NCBI GenBank assembly: GCA_035771165.1
Contig: JAWNZC010000314.1
Coordinates: 8,830,001-8,894,000 of the forward strand
DNA: 64,000 bases
DNA from: Paragorgia papillata
Taxonomy: Eukaryota > Cnidaria > Anthozoa > Scleralcyonacea > Coralliidae
Direction: 5' to 3'
The notes beneath the pieces are model-generated. The model was given only the letters and a program-made list of their open reading frames with translations. It ran no database searches and was not told where the DNA came from. Below, in pieces: positions 11,140 through 64,000 of the stretch (position 1 is the first letter of the stretch; every line of letters begins with the position of its first letter). The position numbers were made by a program, and so were the translations under genes.

Positions 11140-11930
11140 AATTGCAATAAAATTAATTAGTATTGCGTTGAAATAATTTAGTACTACATTAAAATAAATT
11201 AGTACTACTTTAAAATAAATTAGTACTACATTAAAATAAATTAGTAGTGCATTAAAATAAATTAGTACTGCATTAAAATAAATTAGTACTGCATTAAAAT
11301 AAATTAGTACTACATTAAAATAAATTATCACTACATTAAAGTAATTTAGTACTACATTAAAATAAACTAGTATTGCATTAAAATTCATTAGTACTGCATT
11401 AAAATAAAATAGTACTGCATTAAAATGAATTAGTACTACATTAAAATAAGTTAATAAACCATTAAAATAAAATAGGGCATTAAAATAAATTAGTTAAAAT
11501 AAATTCGCATACAAAAAATATATTAGTATACATTAAAATAAATTAGTAGTAGATTAAAATAAATTAGTACTGTAAAATAAATTAGTAATAAATCAAAATA
11601 TATTAGTAATAAATAAAACACATTAATAATAAATTAAAACATTAGTAATAAATTAAGACATTAGTAGTAATAAATTAAAATACATTAGTAGTAAATTAAA
11701 ACAAATTATTAGTGCAGTAAAATAAATAGTATATAAAAATAAATTAATAATAAATCAAAATAAATTAGTAATAAATTAAAATAAATTAGGGTAAATTAAA
11801 ATAAATTAGTCGTAAATTAAAATAAATTAGTCGAAAATTAAAATAAATTAGTAATAAATTGAAATAAATTAGTGGTAAATTAAAATTAGTACGTTAAAAC
11901 AAATTAAAAATAATGAAGTACTAAGTGCTC
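11140..11930. repeat. AT-rich minisatellite of AAATTAGTACTACATTAAAAT units
   Basis: About 790 bases of degenerate, roughly 20-bp units run upstream of the eS8 paralogue. The unit shortens and drifts rightwards to AATTAGTAATAAATTAAA. Open frames such as repeated YFNVVLIYFNA are translation of the repeat, not genes. Confidence 0.85.
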
Positions 11931-12560
11931 GCGGCATGCAAGCTTAATGAACCACTTAAATAAAATTCTTCTCTTTATTGCATTTTTCAAAAAAAAGTTA
12001 CAAACTTTGTTTTTCTTTAAATAACTGTTCGGTTTTAACATACTTTTCTCGGTAAGGATTTTTCTTGGTACAACTATTAGTGTTCTTAAAATAGGTTTAC
12101 GGATACAACCATGTGTAGAAAAGTCTTGATTTTTGCCGAGCTTTCGTCCTGGATAACTCGTATATTAAGGACTTATTAACCGAGTGCGAGGTCTGTACGG
12201 GAAAGTATTTGCCTGAGGTTTTCGTAGACCGAGCGACGAAGGAGCGAGGTTTGTGGGATAAAACCGACGGCAAATACTTTCCCGTACAGACCGAGCAAAC
12301 GAGGTTGAAATGGAATTTTAATATAAGGCTATTGGTTCACTTTATTTTTAAGCTTCGAACGTCGTTTTCGTCTTGGAGGGCCGAGAAAAAACCGTATTGA
12401 CCCAAGGTCAATATCGTAAAATCCCGACCTCTCAGGAACCAATCAGCGTGCGTCGCTTTGCGTACGGACCGGAAATCAAACCCAGCCATATAATAAACAC
12501 TTATATTAAAAAAGTAGAGTGCTGCAAAGGCAGGATTTTGAACAGAGCAAAGTGAAATTC
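11931..12560. repeat. Intergenic repeat with palindromic GTACGGGAAAGTATTTGCC arms
   Basis: CTGTACGGGAAAGTATTTGC near 12193 is mirrored by GCAAATACTTTCCCGTACAG near 12273, around a GACCGAGCGACGAAGGAGCG core. The core resembles repeats at 100-240 and 25700-25730. No gene is supported. Confidence 0.6.
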
Positions 12561-12716
12561 AAAAAGTGGTAAACTGCCGAGATTTTTAGAAACGAAAAAC
12601 TGACCTTTTGAGCGAGCCCTTCACCAGAGTAAAATGTAGGGGTCCGCTGGAAACATCAGTTTTTAGTTATTAAAATTTCTAGTTTGCCTTGCTCCTGAGT
12701 TATCCAGGACAATACA

Positions 12717-12958
12717 GTCGATTGCATCTAAGGATGGACACCGTTGATAAAAAAACATTACCTAGGCCAGCGTCAAACTTTAACGTTTCCCGGAGCATTT
12801 GACAGGTGTTTTTTTTAGCTCAATCAATCACCTTGAGACTGGTTAAACGTGATTGGTTGAGCTAAATAGAAACCTGTTGAGTGCTTCTGGGAAACGTTGA
12901 AGTTGACGGAGGTAATATTTTTTATCAACGGTGTCCATCTTTAGATGCAACCGACGGT
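12717..12958. mobile_element. Foldback MITE, intergenic
   Basis: Arms pair over about 110 bases: GTCGATTGCATCTAAGGATG...CACCGTTGATAAAAAA against TTTTTTATCAACGGTGTCCATC...GATGCAACCGAC. It has no coding capacity. Confidence 0.75.
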
Positions 12959-13052
12959 AGCTCAGCAAAAATAAAGACTTTTCTACATATGGCTGTACTC
13001 GTAAACTTATTTTTTACAAACTAAAAATCGCCATGCAAAGCTCCATATCACC

Positions 13053-13441
13053 ATTAAGGCCTGGCCAAACGCATGTTGAAAGCGTTTGGCCACTCTGTTG
13101 AATGATGTTGAACGGTGTTGAATGGTGTTGAATGATGTTGAACGAAATTTGAACATGTTCAAATTTTCGTTCAACACGCGTTCAACATTTCTATTGTTCT
13201 CAAAATGTTGAAAGGTGTTGAACGCATTTGGCCACATTTCATTCAACTTTGTTGAACAGAGACATGCGCCATGCGGGATATTGTCGATTCCAGCTTTTGT
13301 GGTAGCCCGCGTTCAATTAATTGTCATTCATGAATGTTGAACGATGTTAAATTCATTTGGCCACTCGAGCTTTCAACATTATATTCAACATCGTTCAACA
13401 ATGTTGAATGCGATGTTGAAAACGTTTGGCCAGGCCTTTAG
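13053..13441. mobile_element. Inverted-repeat element with AAGGCCTGGCCAAACG ends
   Basis: TAAGGCCTGGCCAAACG at the left is mirrored by CGTTTGGCCAGGCCTTTA at the right. The interior is filled with TGTTGAA/TTCAACA motifs in both orientations, so the frames inside are spurious. Confidence 0.75.
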
Positions 13442-13589
13442 TGTGTTTGCTTACCACGTTGTCTTGAACTTATTTTTGGAAGTTCTACTTTCAGTTTGTA
13501 CCTGTACTTCCATTCTGTATCTCACCGGTAGACGCGGAACCGAGATGTTCTATATCAAAACTTACTACTTTCGAATACGCAGATTACGA

Positions 13590-13870
13590 TTGTGGGGAGT
13601 TGTTTGATTATGAAAGTGTAACCCCTTGACGTCGTACATGTACAATAACCTATTGAAAAAAGATATATCTCTGCAATTATCAAACGAAACCACTGAAAAC
13701 ATTGTATGTTTGGTGTAGTGGGAGAGACATGCGTACAAGATTAGTTTCAAGTATTTTGTTTGATAATTGCAAAGATATATAACATTTTTCAATAAGTCAT
13801 TATGCACGTATGATATCAAGGGCTTACTTTTGCATATCAAACAAATCTCCATATCTCAAGTGACATATGG
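13590..13870. repeat. Degenerate copy of MITE family M2
   Basis: GATATATCTCTGCAATTATC and GATAATTGCAAAGATATATA are inverted, and the block ends with CATTATGCACGTATGATATC and CATATCAAACAAA. It is a shortened relative of the elements at 36210-36690 and 41085-41572. Confidence 0.55.
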
Positions 13871-14472
13871 AAGAACTGTAAATTGATACTCGTTATTTTA
13901 AGACAAATTTTTAATTAGAGACAAATTTAATTTTCGCTTCACAGGCACTCACAGTTGATAACGTCGTCAAAATTCAATTCGTTGAGTACAGAAAAAACTG
14001 CAAGTACATCACTTCAGAATAGTAATCATCGTATTCGAAGTAGCGAGCTCACATAAAAACTCAGTTCCGCGGATTCGCAATGAAAGCTAGTTTCCGGGCC
14101 GTTTTTTGTCCACTCCTACAACATCCGACAGTGGTGATAACTCCCCATTTAAGAGGACATCTATTGAGAATCTTTTTCAAGTCGTTTCATACAACTCGTT
14201 TCATACAACTCGATATTAACTGTCTTGGCAAAGAATTATTTCCTCCATGAATAGATGAAGCAATTTCACGAACCACAATTATCAGTTTTTTCGTGTATAT
14301 TGACGAAAAACTATTGTTCAAGTCAAGAGTAACATAACAAGCCCTTTAAAATACGTGTACTTTGACGCTCTTGTGTCTTGGAGATGTTTTAAACTACGAA
14401 CTTGTCTTTCAGTAGCCAAACATGTACTCTTGATGTTTTATAAACGAACCACCATGCGAATTAAAAATATTG

Positions 14473-14728
14473 GAGGTATCAAGCCGGTTCACAGATTAGA
14501 AATGCAGTTTCTAAACGGCATCTGGACAACGAAAGAGAACTTTTGAAAGGAGGTACAAACCTCCCAACACAACGGCAGACGACAATAACAGTAAATATTG
14601 GAGGTATCAAGCCGGTTCACAGATTAGAAATGCAGTTTCTAAACGGCATCTGGACAACGAAAGAGAACTTTTGAAAGGAGGTACAAACCTCCCAACACAA
14701 CGGCAGACGACAATAACAGGTGAGAACG
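14473..14728. repeat. Tandem duplication with 128-bp period
   Basis: A unit running from GAGGTATCAAGCCGGTTCAC to ACGGCAGACGACAATAACAG occurs twice head to tail with almost no divergence, which suggests a recent event. It lies 3' of the TDRD7-like gene. Confidence 0.85.
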
Positions 14729-14863
14729 TTTAAAAAACGTGAAACCGGCTCCATGGCATCCAAAAATAAACATAAGCAACTGAGTTGTGAGTCTTGTTGG
14801 AAGCTTACGAGGACCTGGCGCAAACTGGCAGAATCTTACGAAGACTTGACGATAACAGTGAAT

Positions 14864-15157
14864 TAGTCTTGTTTTAGAAAACGCGTTTCTTGTAAAACGC
14901 CTTCTTCCACTTCCGTTAGTTTTTTATCTTGCCAAGTCTGATTTAATTCCTCCCGAAACTCAAATGTTAAAACTCAATTTTTACTTTCCAAATGTTACAG
15001 AGTCTTGTTTTAGAAAATGTGTTAGTCTTGTTTTAGAAAATGCGTTTCTTGTAAAACGCCTTCTTCCCCTTCCGTTAGTTTTTTATCTTGCCAACTCTAA
15101 TTTAATTCCTCTCGAAACTCGTATGTTAAAAATCAATTTTTACTTTCCAAATGTTAA
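14864..15157. repeat. Second local direct duplication, ~135-bp unit
   Basis: A unit running from GTCTTGTTTTAGAAAACGCG to TTTACTTTCCAAATGTTA is present twice with a few substitutions, just 3' of the TDRD7-like stop codon. Confidence 0.8.
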
Positions 15158-15313
15158 AGCGAGACAACCTCTTCTAGGTACACCAATAAAAATCGTCTTG
15201 TGTCTCTAATGCGCGAAGCAAAAACGCTGATCGATGAAGGTCTATCTTTTCGATCACCCAATACGGTTCTGTATTTAATTCCAAATACATACCAGTCATC
15301 CTTGATTCCCTCG

Positions 15314-52037
<36,724 letters not shown>

Positions 52038-52971
52038 GTTTAATAGCTAAGCAAAGTCTATGTCTTTTTAAGCAGTTGACGACGATAAAACAAAGCGTTG
52101 AGGTGCTTTGCGTGAGGAATTGCTTGAAATGATTCAAGACGTTGCCAAATAGCTTGTCATATTTTGTCCAGGTAAAGGAGGACTGAGCCCGCCAGTCCCG
52201 CGAAAAACAGGAAATGGGGATTTGGTGGGATAAACCGGAAGAATTGGGATAACAGAGCAGAGAATTATGGGAAAGGGATAACGGTGGTAAGCTGAGCTTC
52301 AGGTGATCAAGTAGCCTGGTAACCACTAAATATTTCTGCTTTCCTATTGGTTGAAACTTTCACGCATTAAAGGCATGCGCAGACGTACAAGTGGATTTAG
52401 CCCTGAATATGACGCGAGATTGTATAAATTAGTGGTTACCTGGCCTATATTTCTTTTGAAATTGGGCCAGGGTAGCTTATGTCACTTGATCACTAGCCTG
52501 GTATAAAGAAGCAAAGAAGAAGTAAAAAAGAAAAGGGGAAAAAATAATTAAAAAAAGGAAAAAGAGAAGAAAAACTAAATACAAAATCCGATATAGTTTA
52601 ACGCTACTCGGCTACTCTAGCTTTAAAATTTTTTTTCAGGTGTAGGCCTGGTTTGTTGGTGTGATTCTAAATAACTATGCAAATCGCATGGCCAAATTTC
52701 ATCACTACCTTCTAGCTTTAAAACGCACAAAGAAGTTACTGCATTCAACGTTTCGAACAGTTCTTCAAAAAAGCGTTCAAAAAACTCTTAATTTAAGCCA
52801 GAGTATAGTAGCTTCAAATTCTCTCTGATTCTTCCCTGCGTTGGGAATTTATTTATTAAAATATTAAAAAATCAAGAAAAAAGAAAAAAGAAGAAAAAAC
52901 AAAGAAATAAAAAGTCGAAAAACAACAAAATAAAAGGGAAAAAAAATAAAAACGAAATTTATAATGATAAA

Positions 52972-53350
52972 GCCTTAATTAAACGAGAACGCAAGTCATC
53001 GCAAGTTTTAGCTTGTGCTTGCTTGTGTCTCGTTTCAGATCCCCAGCTTGCGATGACTTGCGACTATTTTAATCTTGTTCAAATTTCATCGCAAGTTTTC
53101 TTCAACTTGCGAGAGCTTGCGAAACGTTTGAACACAAAACACAAGTCGATGCAAGTCTTTCGTGCTCCGTCGCCATAGAAACTACCATGAGAACTAGCGA
53201 AAAGGCGTGGGAACTAGCGGAAGTGCAGAACTTGCGACGACTTGTGCCGACGTTTGACTGCTGGCATCGCAAGTCATCCTAAGCTAACTTGCGATACCGC
53301 CAGCTACGCAGGCTAAACTTGCGATGACTTGCGTTCAGTTTGATTAAAAT
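52972..53350. mobile_element. MITE family M4, copy 2, in the RPS8 upstream region
   Basis: TAATTAAACGAGAACGCAAG TCATCGCAAG is mirrored by CTTGCGATGACTTGCGTT...TTTGATTA, with several internal ACTTGCGATGACTTGCG motifs. Confidence 0.8.
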
Positions 53351-53532
53351 ACCCCAGAATCCTTTGCTGCAATCTTTCTTCCGCTGAACCACCAAAAGGA
53401 TCGCAGGCTCTTAGTACGAGTTGCCGCTGGGTGGGGAACGTGGGCTCTAGGAACGAGATTGCCGCTGAACCAAAAGCTTGCGGTGATTTTTTCGTACCCA
53501 GGCCCTAATGGTGACTGCTCGGCAAAGAACGA

Positions 53533-53540
53533 TCTTTTCG
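53533..53540 (+). promoter_or_regulatory. Candidate 5'TOP start (TCTTTTC) of RPS8
   Basis: A short pyrimidine run TCTTTTC lies about 15-22 bases before the ATG. Ribosomal protein mRNAs usually start within such a tract and have very short leaders. This is inferred from the position only. Confidence 0.45.
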
Positions 53541-53554
53541 AAACAGTGATCAAC

Positions 53555-61917
<8,363 letters not shown>

Positions 61918-61943
61918 ACTGTAAAGAATGTGTTCAACCATTG

Positions 61944-61949
61944 AATAAA
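61944..61949 (+). terminator. Polyadenylation signal AATAAA of RPS8
   Basis: AATAAA lies 27 bases after the stop codon; very short 3' UTRs are normal for ribosomal protein genes. Confidence 0.75.
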
Positions 61950-62387
61950 TATTTGAAAGTTGTGTTTGTGTTTTGTGCATTGCTTACTGTGGCAGTGATT
62001 TGAACGAATCTTTGCTTCCTAATGAGACTAGAAAGCATATAAAAGGATATATAATTATACTGTATTATAGGCAAACCAGATATGTTTTCTTGCGTGTGAC
62101 TTTGCAATATTGATACGCAACATTGCAATTTTGATTGATGGATTCAATCAGCAACCTACAAACGCTTTATCACGATTCCTCAACGGGTTACTCTAAAAAA
62201 TCGTTTTAAATGCCAAACTTAGGGCAATGCAAAATTCTACATAAAGTTAGAGCCATTACCTTCAAGTATAACATCACATTTATGTGTTCGATGTTTAAAA
62301 CCAACATTTTAAGCATGGATAGTAAAAAGTCCTACAATCCATGTTTTAAGCAACCCGTCTTTCCTGACCCTGGCCCTAATAGTGTGG

Positions 62388-62641
62388 TATGAAGTGTCAT
62401 GAAAACAGCTCCTGTACGATTTGCATGCAAAATTGATTTTTGTTTCATTTTTGAGTTGACTAAGTCAAATTAGCAGAAAATACAATCCAAATTGTCCGAC
62501 CCCTCAACCCCCCTGTATATTGAGAGGTCGAAAATTTGAACCCCGTCATTTTCCGATAGCATGACATCTATAGTCAACTAAAAAAAGAGAAACTTTAGCA
62601 TTCAAATCCTACGGGAGTTGTTTTCATGACACTTCATACCA
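62388..62641. mobile_element. TIR element with GGTATGAAGTGTCATGAAAA ends
   Basis: GTATGAAGTGTCATGAAAAC is mirrored by GTTTTCATGACACTTCATAC. The interior has CCCCTCAACCCCCCTG. The rest of 61950-63600 shows no supported gene. Confidence 0.8.
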
Positions 62642-63609
62642 CTATAATACACCATTATTTAATTAAGTGTGTTTTGTTGCTTGATCAATGTTTTGTGATC
62701 GATCACTGTTTCGCAATTGCTTTTTTTGGTCTTAATATGGGCTCTGGACAAGATCTGTTCCACACGAGGGCTCATGAAACAAAGAAAGTGATTGCAAAAA
62801 GTTGCTTGCTTGACAAAAAAAGTTGGCACTGCATTAGGAAAAAGTTGAAACAATCCATCAATGCGTGTTTATTGTATACGATAAATAGAGAACGGAGGCT
62901 TCAAGACAGATAAATCCCGAGGGCCAAAAATCCGACTTAAAACACGACTGAAGGTTTTCTAAAAGATAGCATTTACCGAGTGTCGAAGGACATTGTTATA
63001 TCAAATGTTAACGAGATTTTATGAAATAATAAGACTCCAAAGCAACCTTTGAATAATAGTTTATTAAACAACTTGAGAAGTACGTAAAGGTTCATTGAAC
63101 ACATACACAGACTTCTACAAGCTTGTTTGAATAATTAGTCAGATGAATAATTAGTACCAGATCTATCATTACAGCGTTGGGCATGCGCATTGATGCAGTA
63201 TCAATCCCACATTTTATGGCCAACGTTCAGTGTTAAAGTGCTGACTCAATTAATAAAACCAAAATAACAAAGATGTCGGACGACAACTAGACTCCAGTGA
63301 AGACGTTGCCGCCATCGATATCTTCGCCGTATGTGTGTAGATGCTGTAATTCGAGCTTCGCCAGCAACCCCATTGACTTGTTTGGGGAAAAGTCAAACAA
63401 GGAGAACATACTATCCAGATTCCGCTCGGATATTTACGCATGCGTACCTCAACCGGAATAACAAGAATCCTGTGATTTGAAACGGATTATCCCAGAGTCT
63501 CTCGTTTCCCGGGTGGGGAACGTGGGCTCTGGGAACGAGATTGACGTGGAACGAAAAGCAAACCCTTGCTCTCATTCTTGTATGTGGGCGCTACCGGCGT
63601 TAGATAGAA

Positions 63610-63720
63610 TTGTAGCAGGCACCCTATGAATTGGGCATAAATTCATAGGGATTATATATATAAGCCCCGGGCTTTATATATATTTAAATCCCTATGGATT
63701 TATAATGATGGATTTATGGG
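63610..63720. repeat. Palindrome around AAGCCCCGGGCTT
   Basis: AAATTCATAGGGATT...TATATATAAGCCC is mirrored by GGGCTTTATATATA...AAATCCCTATGGATTT. It is a small foldback near the 3' end of the right-edge gene. Confidence 0.7.
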
Positions 63721-63847
63721 AGATAAATTAAATAAAACAAAGAAAACCGACTTGATGGTGTTTTAATTCAAAAGAGCAACTGTTACATTGAGAAAGCTTT
63801 ACATTAAATTGTTACATTTAAAAGCTTTGACTCTAGTACGTATTAAA

Positions 63848-64000
63848 TCACAATGCAGCAAGACACAGAGAAAGGACATGAATGATCACAGAAACTACCA
63901 TCACAATGTTCATTATCAGACCAACAAGAAAAATAAGGGCCCGAGTTGGTTGGGGTATTGCGTTCAAAAAGATTACAGTGTGAGCAAGACGGGACACCGT
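63848..64000 (-). CDS. MAPEG family (microsomal glutathione S-transferase 1-like), C-terminal exon, partial
   Basis: On the minus strand the last 153 bases read TVSRLAHTVIFLNAIPQPTR ALIFLVGLIMNIVMVVSVII HVLSLCLAAL and stop at 63848-63850. The PQPTRAL-x-F-x-VG stretch between two hydrophobic helices matches the PQPNRALSFFVG segment near the end of MGST1, where it leads into the last membrane helix. MGST1 conjugates glutathione in the ER and outer mitochondrial membranes. Only about 50 residues are in view; the start and upstream exons lie right of the window. Another MAPEG member is possible. Confidence 0.65.
   Translation of the reverse strand, partial: TVSRLAHTVIFLNAIPQPTRALIFLVGLIMNIVMVVSVIIHVLSLCLAAL

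Larger units (their letters stand above)
52038..53554. promoter_or_regulatory. Divergent intergenic region between the TDRD7-like gene and RPS8
   Basis: 1.5 kb separates the two start codons. It contains a GGTAACCACTAAATA / TAGTGGTTACC inverted pair (52317-52441), an A-rich stretch (52505-52580) and MITE M4 copy 2. The RPS8 core promoter must lie in the 205 bases after the MITE. A repeated GGGGAACGTGGGCTCTAGGA motif at 53429 recurs at 63514. Confidence 0.5.

Noticed and set aside
11137..11388. 83-residue YFNVVLIYFNA frame
   Set aside because: AT-rich minisatellite read in one frame.
63250..63441. 63-residue minus-strand frame near the right edge
   Set aside because: No domain and no splice partners; it probably falls in the 3' flank of the MAPEG-like gene.

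Overview
The window is animal nuclear DNA: AT-rich, intron-rich and packed with short inverted-repeat transposons and microsatellites. I rebuilt the genes by hand from coding segments, GT/AG splice sites and intron phase. The proteins belong to animal families (UNC-45, TDRD7, RPS8, MAPEG). The MITE-rich, foldback-rich background suggests an anthozoan cnidarian such as a coral or sea anemone, but the species assignment is an inference.

Layout from left to right. (1) The 5' end of an UNC-45 co-chaperone gene on the minus strand (1190-5138; the rest lies left of the window). (2) Divergent from it, an intronless gene for an unrecognised 370-residue membrane protein (6088-7200, plus). (3) An eight-exon minus-strand gene (8125-11027) for a divergent eS8 (RPS8-family) protein whose N-terminus looks like a mitochondrial presequence. 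(4) About 4.3 kb of repeats. (5) A 24-exon minus-strand gene of 36.7 kb (15314-52037) for a TDRD7-like LOTUS/Tudor protein, with introns full of transposons and microsatellites. (6) Divergent from it, canonical ribosomal protein RPS8 in seven exons (53555-61917, plus). Its introns hold two related box C/D snoRNAs that match the SNORD46 target site on 28S rRNA. (7) At the right edge, the last exon of a MAPEG (microsomal glutathione transferase-like) gene on the minus strand (63848-64000).

All three complete multi-exon models close in frame: 672 nt for the eS8 paralogue, 4041 nt for the TDRD7-like gene and 627 nt for RPS8. Every exon junction is phase compatible. The two eS8-family genes, 42 kb apart and on opposite strands, share five consecutive intron positions and phases, so they look like an old intron-bearing duplication. 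The eS8 paralogue is the best candidate for something undescribed.

The transposon complement is mostly non-autonomous. It includes several MITE families with two or three copies here, TTAA-flanked elements, hAT-like and Tc1/mariner-like short elements, one large foldback element with an internal minisatellite, 5S-derived and tRNA-derived SINE heads, and 3' ends of LINEs. The TDRD7 family acts in germ granules and the piRNA pathway that silences such elements, yet this gene's introns are full of them. That is an irony of context, not evidence of a functional link.
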